DNA of 64,000 nucleotides, taken from contig JAQFVV010012509.1 of the NCBI GenBank assembly GCA_028023455.1, positions 1,240,001-1,304,000 on the forward strand, written 5' to 3'. The notes below the pieces were generated by a model. It saw only the letters and a program-made list of their open reading frames with translations. It had not been told where the DNA came from and did no database searches. Origin of the DNA: Epiperipatus broadwayi (lineage: Eukaryota > Onychophora > Udeonychophora > Euonychophora > Peripatidae). Positions 46,870-57,299 of this stretch are shown piece by piece. Position 1 is the stretch's first letter. Each line of letters begins with the position of its first letter. A program made the position numbers and the translations under genes.

Positions 46870-47305
46870 GTGATCATGTGATATATGATATTATAAATGT
46901 TAAATATGCAGTATCTTTTAACATTAAATCTTTTAAATAATAATAAGCATGTATCTAATTCAGTTAATTTTATGAATTAATGAGTACTCTCTTCTGATCC
47001 AAACCTATCAATGATCATGGTACATTGTAAAAGTAGATCTATACATTGGTTATATTAATCTTCAGAATGCAGGAGCTTGCATTCTCTTTTAATATTGTAT
47101 GATTAACTCACCCAACTGCATATTTAAAAGTTTTTTGCTTTGGTGATACTATCCCCTATATCTTAAAAATTATTACTGTTTTTCTCAACAAGTTCTAATA
47201 ATTACAGCTTACTTGGATGGAATTCTTAGTACAAATTTAAGAAGAAAAAAAAATTAGTTATTATCATCATGCAACATTTAATTATTTACTAATTTCATTA
47301 TATCA
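46870..47305. other. MRPL18 intron, nothing named
   Basis: AT-rich, no motif seen between the family B copy and the family A array. Confidence 0.4.
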
Positions 47306-47451
47306 ATGGTAATAACTGAAACATGGGCTTATTATATACCTGTGTCTATATATATGTAATATATAGAGTATATGAGCACAGACTTTCACACTATCTACCA
47401 CTCTATCTAATAACACTGATACACTTAAACACATATATGTTGAAAAGATAA

Positions 47452-47511
47452 ATAATCAGCAATATACATATTTCATGCTAAACCAGCAATCATCAGTTGG
47501 TCCAGATTATC
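47452..47511 (-). ncRNA. Hammerhead candidate, family A unit 1
   Basis: Minus strand: GATAATC, TGG, ACCAA, CTGATGA, TTGC...GCAT helix II, GAAA, TATGTATA, TTGC, TGATTAT. Core strands are intact. One mismatch in inner helix I (TTGC for TTGG) and an extra base weaken it. Confidence 0.55.
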
Positions 47512-47918
47512 ATCTCTACACATATATGCTATAAGTACTCAGATATATATTAAGATAGACAATCCTCATACTTTAATGGACAGGCTTCAGTCTACTCCAC
47601 ACTCAAACTCTTCAACCGTCCATCCAATTGAAAATCTGATGATGGAATGCTCAAAGGCCACCCTGAGGCTGAGACTCTTGTCACACCCATGTTGACCTAA
47701 GGTCAATCTGACCCCTCATATACAGGACATAATACATATACAAGGAATGGGCAGACATCTCTACTGTGTAATAACTGGAACACGCAGACTTATTATATAC
47801 CTGTGTCTATATATGTAATATATAGAGTATATGAGCACAGACTTTCACTCGACCCACCACTCTCCACTCTATCTAATAAAACTGATACACTTAAACACCT
47901 ATATGTTGAAAAGATAAA

Positions 47919-47977
47919 TGATCACCAATATACGTATTTCATGCTAAATTAGCAATCATCAGTTGGTCCAGATTATC
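47919..47977 (-). ncRNA. Hammerhead candidate, family A unit 2
   Basis: Minus strand: ATAATC, TGG, ACCAA, intact CTGATGA, TTGC-TAATTTA-GCAT, intact GAAA, TACGTATA, TTGGT paired with ACCAA, GATCAT (one mismatch to ATAATC). The helix III segment ATACGTAT is a perfect 8-base palindrome. Confidence 0.6.
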
Positions 47978-48360
47978 ATCTCTACACATATATACTATAA
48001 GTGCTCAAATATAAGATAGACAATCTTCATACTTTAATGGACGGGCTTCAATCTACTCCAACTTTTCAACCGTCCATCCAATTGAAAATCTGATGATGGA
48101 ATGCTCAAAGGCCCATCCTTACATATGTATTAAATGGATTATATCCTGAACATGTGGGATTTAGATTGACCTTAGGTCAACATAGGTGTGACAAGAATCT
48201 CAGCCTCAGGGTGACCTTTGAGCATTCCATCATCAGATTTTCAATTAGATGGACGGTTGAAGAGTTGGAGTGTGGAGTAGATTGAAGCCTGTCCATTAAA
48301 GTAGGAAGATTGTCTATCTTAATATATATCTGAGCACTTATAGTATATATGTGTAGAGAT

Positions 48361-48420
48361 GATAATCTGGACCAACTGATGATTGCTAGTTTAGCATGAA
48401 ATACGTATATTGGTGGTTAT
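48361..48420 (+). ncRNA. Hammerhead candidate, family A unit 3
   Basis: ATAATC, TGG, ACCAA, intact CTGATGA at 48376-48382, TTGC-TAGTTTA-GCAT, intact GAAA, TACGTATA, TTGGT, GGTTAT. The last strand pairs fully with ATAATC using one G-U in place of the A-U of other units, so pairing is preserved despite a base change. Sense to MRPL18. Confidence 0.65.
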
Positions 48421-48531
48421 TTATCTTTTCAACATATATGTGTTTAAGTGAATCAGTGTTATTAGATAGAGTGGAGAATGGTGGGTCATGTGCAAGTCTA
48501 TGCTCATATACCCTATATATTATATATATAT

Positions 48532-50723
48532 TGTAACGAGCACAGACGTTCGTTACATTGTTGTTGTTTTTTATATTTATTAAACATGAAAGTAAATTAA
48601 AAAGTTCGCATTTAAAAATTTTCTTTAAGAATTAAAAATTGAAATTAAATATCATCTTAAACTCGTATATATTAAATCGCACAGATAAAAAAAAATTATT
48701 AAAATAAAACTGTATTAAAAATAGAAAAGGTATTTTAAAAACAAAAACTTAAAAAGATTTAGAGATAAAAATATATATTTGATTTGGAAAACAGGTTAAT
48801 TAATCAGAAATGGAAATGATTGTTAATTAGTTAAATGTAAACCAGCCTTGGGCATTTAAATGTAAAAACATCGGTCAGATAGGAAAACAATAGAAACAAA
48901 TAGCCAATGAAAGAAATCCATCAGGAAATCGGACCTCAGCGAAAGGATCATCACATCGATGACATAATGCCAAGTCAATCCTTCGAATACGTATAAAAGG
49001 AAAATTTGGAAATTATTAATTAGTGACTAGATTATGATTAGTACGATGTGACAGATAGGTGTTAGTGCGGAGGTGCGGGGGAAGCGATTGAAGAGACGCA
49101 CGATTCAATCACTTCAGTTTTGCCAAAGAAAGAAAGAGAAATGAACTATCGTTTTCTACATTGAGGACCAACTAAATTAAAAAACCTCCGAATGAATAAA
49201 TAAAACATCGGCTAAATGTATACCAATATCTTCAGGACGGCGTGGGAATTCCCGTTCAAACTTACAAACGACAGATAAAGATGAACTGTTTAAAACCGTA
49301 AGAACTTTACAATTAATGAACATTAAATTAAAAACTTTTCGTATTTAAAATAATTGCATTAGTTTCCTATCTGACTAAAGTAGTTAAAATGTTATTTGAT
49401 GTATTTTTTATTTATTTGTGTAATATCATTTCCATTTATTTAATTTTGTTCTTTAAGTTTATTTATGATTTCTGTTTTCCGATAAATTAAAATATATCAA
49501 TGTTAAACTTAAGTCGGGCGTGAATGGCTGTATAGATTTGTAAAGTTATATTAGGGGAGGGTAATCTTAGGTTATTTGGTTCGTGGTTAAATTGTGTCAA
49601 TGGATTGGATATATTGGTGTGATTAGTAGATGTAATATTGATTCGCTACGGGCAGAATCGCTTCATACGCCGCACACTTCCGTTTGCCTATGGAAGGAAT
49701 TATAAGTCGGATACCGCAGTTCCTTTCTATGGAGTTTTTTGTTTTATTGCTCTTCTTTGCAGATAGATGTAATATTCCTATCTCATGAGAAGCAATTTCT
49801 TCTCTTAACTTTTTGTGCTGCCGTATTTTATTACATTGAATACATCGATATATCAGAGGAATTGATGCCGGTTTGACTACGAATTTTAACCTAAGGTTAA
49901 ATAGGGATAGAATGTTTATTTTCAAAAGCAAATTTATGTGGTCTATTCATACTCGACCCTAAATAGAAATGCATTAAATTTAAGTTGTTTATAGACGCTT
50001 GCATGGATTGTTTATTGGTTAACTATGTTTTGCATTTCCATATTTGATCAAAATATATAGACATTTGATAAATAATGATACCTTACGGTGAGTATCAAAA
50101 ATGTATTTATTCGGATGTCTTTTAAGTTATTGGTGACAATGCAAGTATCTTATGGTGAATACTATTGGGTTACGTATAAATTTCCCTCCGCAATTGTCAG
50201 TAATCAATAATTTTGTATTTTGATCGTTTATGTTTACTTTGGAATGTTTTTAACCGTGTAATCTATGTAACCGATCTATAGCAACATATTAAAACAAGCT
50301 TTTACAATCCCATCTGTGCGAACTTAATTAAAATGTAAACTTATAATATAATAGAAATTAAAATGTAAATTAAAATCTAAGGTAAAGTTAAAAATAATGT
50401 TAAATGTTAAAATGTAAAACTAATTTAAAATAATTTTAAATCTTATATATATGTGCATAAATAAATGTTTGTATGTTAATTACTGGCAGTGGCTTATTTT
50501 ATTCCTCTTATATATATATTCTTATATTATTTTTTAAATCTCTGCTATTCCACTGAGCTAGTGACAGGGGCTAACGACCGGATGCAAAATATAAAAATAA
50601 AAAAAAATTTATTTTTTTTTTTGACTTACGTATTTGCCTACGTTATAAATTTTTCTAGGTTCAAATGCCTAGATGGCGCCCGTAGTGCAGATTACGTGAA
50701 GTCGCTTTCTCCGGATTGTTACA
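48532..50723 (+). mobile_element. LTR-like 2.19-kb insertion (possible solo LTR)
   Basis: It begins TGTAACGA and ends TTGTTACA, with short ATAT-type duplications on both sides in an AT microsatellite. Removing it restores a continuous family A unit, so the boundaries are certain to within a few bases. TG...CA ends, a TATA box at 48991-49000 and AATAAA signals near 49195 fit a long solo LTR. No gag or pol similarity is found: the only longer frame (minus, 49623-49931, with a CIQCNKIRQHKKL-type Cys pair) matches nothing I know. It is less AT-rich in parts than the array. The first 26 bases are themselves a hairpin (TGTAACGA...TCGTTACA). It could instead be a non-autonomous element without recognisable coding sequence. 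Confidence 0.6.
48991..49000 (+). promoter_or_regulatory. TATA box of the LTR-like insertion
   Basis: GTATAAAAGG lies about 460 bp from the left end, followed by GC-richer sequence (TGCGGAGGTGCGGGGGAAGC) where transcription would start. Such a TATA box with AATAAA 200 bp downstream is the usual U3-R arrangement. Confidence 0.45.
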
Positions 50724-51033
50724 ATATATAGACACAGGTATATAATAAACCTGTGTTTCAGTTATTACATTGTAGAGATGTCTGCCCATCCTTGCATATG
50801 TATTAAATGGATTATGTCCTGTACATGTGGGGTACAGATTGACCTTAGGTCAACATTGGTGTGATAAGAATCTCGGCCTCAGGGTGGCATTTGAGCATTC
50901 CATCATCAGATTTTCAATTGGATGGACGGTTGAAGAGTTGGAGTGTGGAGTAGATAGAAGCCTGTACATTAAAGCATGAAGATTGTCTATCTTAATATAT
51001 ATCTGAGCACTTATAGTATATATGTGTAGAGCT

Positions 51034-51093
51034 GATAATCTGGACCAACTGATGATTGCTGTTTTACCATGAAATACATACATTGGTGATTAT
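51034..51093 (+). ncRNA. Hammerhead candidate, family A unit 4
   Basis: ATAATC, TGG, ACCAA, intact CTGATGA, degraded helix II (TTGC-TGTTTTAC-CAT), intact GAAA, TACATAC, ATTGGT, GATTAT. Helix I fully pairs; helix II and III carry changes. Sense to MRPL18. Confidence 0.5.
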
Positions 51094-51478
51094 TTTTTGA
51101 TGATTTTGATTATTTATCTTTTCAACATATGTGTTTAAGTGTATCAGTGTTATTAGATAGAGTGGAGAGTGGTGGGTCATGTGAAAGTCTGTGCTCATAT
51201 ACCGTATATATTACATATATATAGACACAGGTATATAATAAGCTTGTGTTTCAATTATTACATTGTAGAGATGTCTGCCTTCTCTTGCATATGTATTAAA
51301 TGGATTATGTCCTGTACTTGTGGGGTTCAGATTGACCTTAGGTCAACATGGGTGTGACAAGAATCTCAGCCTCAGGGTGGCCTTTGATCATTTCATCACC
51401 AGATTTTCAATTGGATGGATGGTTGAAGAGTTGGAGTCTGGAGATACCTAAGCACTTATAGTATATATGTGTAGAGAT

Positions 51479-51538
51479 GATAATCTGGACCAACTGATGA
51501 TTGCTGGTTTAGCATGAAATACATATATTGGTGATTAT
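51479..51538 (+). ncRNA. Hammerhead candidate, family A unit 5 (best copy)
   Basis: Read 5' to 3': ATAATC (outer helix I), TGG (bulge), ACCAA (inner helix I), CTGATGA core at 51494-51500, TTGC / TGGTTTA / GCAT helix II, GAAA core, ATACATAT helix III, cleavage after A of the AUA triplet, TTGGT pairing with ACCAA, GATTAT pairing perfectly with ATAATC. All core positions fit. The pair next to the core in helix II is U-U, which is unusual. The rest of the helix II pairs TGC/GCA. Helix III is only 2-3 bp unless two molecules pair. Sense to MRPL18. Confidence 0.7.
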
Positions 51539-51953
51539 TTATCTTTTCAACATATATGTGTTAAAGTGTGTCAGGGTTATTAGATAGAGTGGGTAGTGGT
51601 GGGTCGTGTGAAAGTCTGTGCTCATATACTCTATATATTACATATATATAGACACAGGTATATAATAAGCCTGTGTTTCAGTTATTACATTGTAGAGATG
51701 TCTGCCCATCCTTGCATATGTATTAAATGGATTATGTCCTGTACATGTGGGGTTCAGATTGACCTTAGGTCAACATGGGTGTGACAAGAATCTCGGCCTC
51801 AGGGTGGCCTTTGAGCATTCCATCATCAGATTTTCAATTGGATGGACGATTGAAGAGTTGTAGGGTGGAGTAGATTGAAGCCTGTCCATTAAAGTATGAA
51901 GATTGTCTATCTTAATATATATCTGGGCACTTATAGTATATATGTGTAGAGAT

Positions 51954-52013
51954 GATAATCTGGACCAACTGATGATTGCTGGTTTAGCATGAAATAAGTA
52001 TATTGGTGATTAT
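51954..52013 (+). ncRNA. Hammerhead candidate, family A unit 6
   Basis: As unit 5 but with TAAGTATA in helix III. Helix I (ATAATC/GATTAT, ACCAA/TTGGT), core and helix II are unchanged. Sense to MRPL18. Confidence 0.6.
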
Positions 52014-52119
52014 TTATCTTTTCAACATATATGTGTTTAAGTGTATCAGTGTTATTAGATAGAGTGGAGAGTGGTGGGTCGTGTGAAAGACTGTGCTCAT
52101 ATACCCTATATATTGTATC

Positions 52120-53225
52120 AGTGGTGTGCAATCTATGGATTATGGAAAAATAATAACCAAATAATTGAATAGCTTTATTGCTCAGGAATTTATAAGAAAT
52201 TCAAGGATTGGAAGAAGCAGAATTGAATGGACCTTATATTCCAAATTCTGATTGTGTAGCACTGCATCAAACCAAGTAGGGCATGAAATTTAATGAAAAA
52301 TAAAAGTTGTTTTTCCCATTCAAAAATAAAAATCAAATATAAATATAATAAAACATCTTATTTTTGTATTAATTTGACAACAATGTTTGGATAAATATTA
52401 TTTATAATAAAAACAAATGATACATTCATGACTCATTATAAAATAAAATTAATAGCATTCTGACTATTCCAGTCAAACAGTGATCACAATGGCTAAAATT
52501 CATCTGGTGAGGAAAAAAATAACATAAAATTATTATTTCCTAAATTAAGCATCTCCTTATATTTTCTAATTATTTAAAAAAAATTTTATATTATGTAAAA
52601 ATTTTGTCTAAAACAGTCTTTTTAACATTGTAAAGGTTAGAAGCAAGCAAATTTTAACTTTTTGGATAAATGTCATTATAAATTGATTTTAAGAATTTTT
52701 AATAATAAATATTTATTATCAGATTTTACTTTTAATTTTAACAAAGATCTTTGGTTGTCGTCGATAAGTCAGACTTGTGCATGGAAATGAAGCCATGAGT
52801 CCCAAAAATCTTTCAAGTGGTTTGTAAGACTTTGTGATGGTAGAGAGAACTTTGAAAATAATCTTAAGGTAATCTACAAAGATAGAAAATACACTCACTT
52901 TTCTTCTCATAACTTATGATCAAGACATGCTAGGGTCTTAAAATTTTTGTGATGAATAGTTAAACTATGTCACTACTTAACACATACTTTGATTCAAAAA
53001 TGGTGCTGTAAACAGCTTAGAGAGAGAATCAGTCATCTGGTCTCTGGGATAATCTTTCTTTTACTTTAAAATTTTCTTTAATTTGTACAATGCCTTTATG
53101 ATATGTATATTTCATTTTATATTTAGATAATTGTATGTGTATTAATGCACCTGTAAATAAAATATATTTATATTCTGTTTGCATTTTTTTACGCACATTT
53201 GATTTAATGGTAAATGGATGTATTT
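52120..53225. other. MRPL18 intron, nothing named
   Basis: AT-rich; no exon or element recognised. The pyrimidine-poor run just before 53230 contains the branch/acceptor region of the exon. Confidence 0.4.
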
Positions 53226-53230
53226 TGCAG

Positions 53231-53344
53231 ACTCCATTTTGAAGTAAGTCAAAAAAATATAGATGCTTGGGTCGAACATTCGAGCAATAAAGTAATCATT
53301 ACTGCATCTACTAAGGAATGGAGTATTAAAAAACATCTTTATCG
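53231..53344 (+). CDS. MRPL18: Mitochondrial ribosomal protein L18 (uL18m), next internal exon
   Basis: Continues the exon ending at 42072. The first base A completes the Arg codon begun there, then 37 codons follow, ending in phase 2 with CG of the next codon. The product includes LHFEVSQKNIDAWVEHSSN and KVIITASTKEWSIKKHLYR, matching the uL18 core (human [24 protein letters not shown]). Acceptor TTTTGCAG at 53230, donor CG/GTATGT at 53345. The C-terminal exon(s), which carry the GRVLA-RC-E-GI block of the family, are not seen downstream, so the gene continues past an intron longer than 10 kb beyond the window or an unrecognised exon. Confidence 0.93.
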
Positions 53345-53540
53345 GTATGTTTTGTTTCTTATTTTCATTTATTATAAATTTTTATTATAATCTTTGATTT
53401 CTAATCTTTTTACATTTTTTTTTTTAAATAATAAAGCTCATAAATCATTGCCAAAATGATCAACTATTTGTTTTTTGTTTGTAGGATTATTTTATCTAAT
53501 TAACACATACCACTTCTGGGAGGAAAACTTAACATACATT

Positions 53541-53651
53541 CATATGTAAACAAGTCATTTATTTTATATAGCGCGATGTTTTTTTATAAACTGTAATACC
53601 AATAAGCTAATGCACATGCGCTATATAAAGTAAATGTCTTGTTTACATATG
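53541..53651. repeat. Fold-back MITE-like element
   Basis: CATATGTAAACAAGTCATTT, ATTTTATATAGCGC (53541-53574) is repeated inverted at 53618-53651, around a 43-bp spacer. No coding capacity. It sits 200 bp after the MRPL18 exon. Confidence 0.8.
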
Positions 53652-53765
53652 TTTAATTTAATAAGAATGACGTATCGTAAATTCTAGAAATTTCACAAGC
53701 GTCATTCATTCACGTAGTGAAAAAGTAATTTAAAGTGATCAGTTAACAACTTCACGCTCTCATTT

Positions 53766-53865
53766 TCAAACACTTAAGATTTGCTTATACATATACGTTT
53801 GGGTCAAAAAGATAGATGGATTCATTCTATCTTTTCCCAAAGATTTTATCTTGTGTTTGAAAAAG
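53766..53865 (+). repeat. Family C copy
   Basis: TCAAACACTTAAGATTTGC, then TTTGGGTCAAAAAGATAGATGG, ATTCATTCTATCTTTTCCCA and TCTTGTGTTTGAAAAAGTGG match the 12871-12965 element. Confidence 0.65.
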
Positions 53866-53869
53866 TGGG

Positions 53870-56800
53870 AGTATTCATTTATATAATGACATACATTCCT
53901 CTATAAATTATTAGAAATTACATAAATAATTAAAACTATATCATCTATTCTCATTAAATATCTATATGAATTGGACAAACTAATGAAACTAGTAATGGTA
54001 CCATTATCATTTGTAGTAAGACTATTATTTGCATCAAGAACTGTTTTACCTTTTATAAGGTATACCAAAATGTTAAACCATTTTTCATTAAAAAAAATTA
54101 TATTCTATGAATGTCATTGAGTGAAATTGATCTTTCACTAGCTAAAAGAGACTATAATATTTAATTCACATTTCTCAGAACCATTAATTGGGATATGGAT
54201 TTATAAATAGGAGGATTATCATCATGTTGCATTTTAGCATAAACTGAATCTCTCAAAATATGCAAATGGTCTACAGCTACGATGTGTCTATGCAGAATAA
54301 TGTGATGCTTGAATCATGTCAGATCCATAATATTATGTTTCACAATTTGGAGAAAGCAGTTTGATTTACCTTTTTTTTTTTTTTACATTTATTAAATGTA
54401 AATCTTTCGTATTAATTAGGTATAATGTGATTTGTCTGGCTATATATGTTTCCAGTTTTCCATTGTTAGTTTTTATTTGCTCATGTAGCAGCATTTATTG
54501 ATACTTTTAATTTGTTTGACTATAAATGTTCTGCATGTAAAGATTACAACAGATGATTTTGGTAGACATTTAATTATTTGAATGTGTTCACAACCACAAT
54601 AACTTATTCTACTATGGTTTTAAATTTTATTAGTTATAATAATGTAACAATATCCAACACCTGCGCAGTAAACATGAATTTCTAATTACAATTAATTCTA
54701 GTGTCACTTCTTTTGTTTTATATTTTACGATTAAAGATTTCAGCAGTTTTAATATGATGTTGTTTCTTCTAATCAAGGCTCACTCTTGAATCTCTTAAAC
54801 TGAGGTTCAGTGTTGTTCTGTTTTCCATGATACATGATATCAAAAGCATACTACTAATATGAAGTTATTCTTCACTAGTTCTTGTAATGTATACAATTAT
54901 GTGTATATTCCTAAACATTGAAGTATAACTTTTGGCTTAAAATGCTTCAAACAAATATTGTTATTACTAGATCATGTGGTTTTAGTTTGCAATCCCAATC
55001 TTTATTTAGCTGTTGCCTAGTTACGAAATCCTCTTTTATTTGTAACCCAAGATGCTATATAGATTTAAACACAAACATAGTTTTATAGGCATGAGAACTT
55101 AGAAGAATTTCATCTTCTTTTTACATTCTGGAAATATTATTTCATCTTCCTCAAAGAATTATGCATGCTTTTAAGTATTTTCATGGACCCAATTATGCTG
55201 TAAACAAAGGAATGAATAGAATTATTTTCGTCTAATGATTAGAGAAATACATTTGTAGTAGTGTTGCTAGATAATTATCACTTAATATTAACAGACTAAG
55301 CTAAACAATTACTTCAAGTAGCATATAATTTTTTGGAAACCCAAGACATAATAATTAATCAAGGAAAACATAGCTCTTTATCTCTAGGGAGATGAAATAA
55401 TATTTCCAGAATATAAAAAGAGAATTCTTATATCAAATATGGGTCTGGGTTGAAATCCTGAGGATTTCTTTTTTCCCTAAGTAAACACAAGACAAAATTG
55501 TGGCTACTAGAGTAAATTATTTAGCTTAAAGGCTATCGATAGTAATTTATAGCTAACTAGCAATACTTCTGTTAACATATTTCTCTAATTATTACTTGGA
55601 AATATCCCCATTCCTTCTTTTGTTTATATATATGTATTATTCTTTCAGATGCATTTTTTTACTTCTATTATTAAAATACTGAAATTTGTTGTTTCGGATT
55701 GTTCTTTTTTAAGTATGTATAGTATTGGAAGTCTTTTTTTTTTTGGAAGGGGGTGTACCACATTTTACATTTGTGCTTTAAATTATTTTTTCATTTATAT
55801 AGCTTTTATACTGAAATCCATCTCCCCTTTCACATTCTTTGATAGACATTCTCTATGCCACTATATTACTAACTATAAGCATTAATAAGTAATATTACAT
55901 GAAAGTTGTCTCAATTACGGAGCATTTTAATTTTTAACATAAAAAATAATATTTCAAAACTAATTAAATTCAACCGTTTAATTTTAATATAAAATAATGT
56001 ATTTAGTCAACTTTATAAAAATATTTTACTAAGCTATTAAAATTATCTATCTTTTATTATTATAATTATTTTAAAGAAATATATTATTGTAAAATTATTT
56101 ATAGACCTGAAAAAAAACAATCGCAAACAAATAAAAACAATAGTATGTTTATAATATCTTTTTCAGTCTCTACTAAAATTATCTATCAAGTTATTAGTGC
56201 CGGTTATATTTTTTAAAATTTTAAATTTTGGATGATTAAATACATCTTTTTACAGTAATTTATTACGGTTTACTAATTAAAAGGTCACAATACCCCCCTT
56301 ATAGAAAACAAAATTTTGAATTTTACATCATTTTTATTTTAAAACTTTATAATGATATAGGTTAGACAAAAAGAAACAATAAAATGTTTAATTATTGCAT
56401 CATAAGGAGAACACTCAGTTTATCTACTACTTCTACTTTACTTTAAATACTATTTTTATTACATTAATTTTATCAAAAAGACACATATTTTATTAACAAT
56501 TATTAAATAATATTACCTACTACATATTTGTAATACTTATCATGTCCCACATAATATGCACAAGTAATTAAATCAAAATCAGCCTTATCACTTCCACTTA
56601 AAAAGCAAATTTAATTCTCTTCAAAAACAAAATTCTCTTCTGATAGTTATCTTGATTCAGATAAACTCTTCGTCTAAAAAAAACAGACTTCATTTTACAT
56701 CGAATCTTTCTCTCATTTATTACTGCTTCTTGATGACTATTACAAACATCCAATGTAGTCACCTGATTAGTAACAAATTTCATCTTAGCCTTCTTTACCA

Positions 56801-57290
56801 CTAAATAATTTCTTATTAAATTCTCATGAATTTCATAAAAATGAATTCATCATAGCTAGTCTTCAATTTACAATTTTTTTTTTTTTTTTAACAAAAAAAA
56901 TTTCTCTCTCCAGTATTCTTAGATAGCTCATTTACAATCCTGTTCTGACATACAGATTTTATTTTACAATTCTATTACCACATAACCTCATGTAATCGTA
57001 CAAAATTACACAAAGTAAATTATCATACTTATTTCTTTTATTTTTAACTTTAGGGGTAAATGACACATAACTATTATTATTTCCTAAATCAATCTGGATG
57101 GATTTTGCTGGAATAATCTTTTCATCTTACCATGAATTTTCTTATTCATAATGATGATTTTATCATCATTCCTTGAGTAAAATACTAAATTTTCATCAAT
57201 GAAGAGATTTATCCATCATACAACAATAATTTACTAACACTTATCTCATACAATTACTTATTTTGTTGGTAAATATAGGATTAAACTCCG
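53870..57290. other. MRPL18 intron or downstream DNA, nothing named
   Basis: AT-rich, several hydrophobic low-complexity ORFs only. No L18 C-terminal exon recognised. Confidence 0.4.
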
Positions 57291-57299
57291 GGCATTGTA

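Larger units (their letters stand above)
47309..52118. repeat. Repeat family A array: two inverted units, then four direct units, split by an insertion
   Basis: Minus-oriented units occupy 47309-47768 and 47769-48108; plus-oriented units occupy 48109-48531 plus 50724 onward, with unit starts (AGACACAGGTATATAATAA) at 50730, 51223 and 51650, ending near 52118. Spacings are about 427-493 bp. Unit landmarks in plus orientation: CAGTTATTACATTGTAGAGA, TGTATTAAATGGATTATGTC, TTGACCTTAGGTCAA, AATCTCGGCCTCAGGGTGGC, TTTCAATTGGATGGACGGTT, TTAATATATATCTGAGCACT, the hammerhead segment, ATATGTGTTTAAGTGTATCA and AAGTCTGTGCTCATATACC. There is no coding capacity beyond chance. The unit lies in the intron of MRPL18. 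An LTR-like element interrupts it at 48532-50723. Confidence 0.9.

Noticed and set aside
50674-50690. TGGCGCCCGTAGTGCAG resembles a tRNA-Lys primer binding site (TGGCGCCC...)
   Set aside because: It lies only about 35 bp from the right boundary of the insertion with no LTR on either side of it in the expected order, so it is likely coincidence.
51169-51784. Two similar 62-codon ORFs in neighbouring family A units
   Set aside because: They are conserved only because the repeat units are similar; they lack domain features and overlap the variable part of the unit, so no protein function is implied.
47309-52118. CRISPR-like array or ordinary satellite
   Set aside because: Units are over 400 bp with no short repeat-spacer pattern, and the organism is eukaryotic; the hammerhead core in each unit is better explained by a retrozyme-like element.
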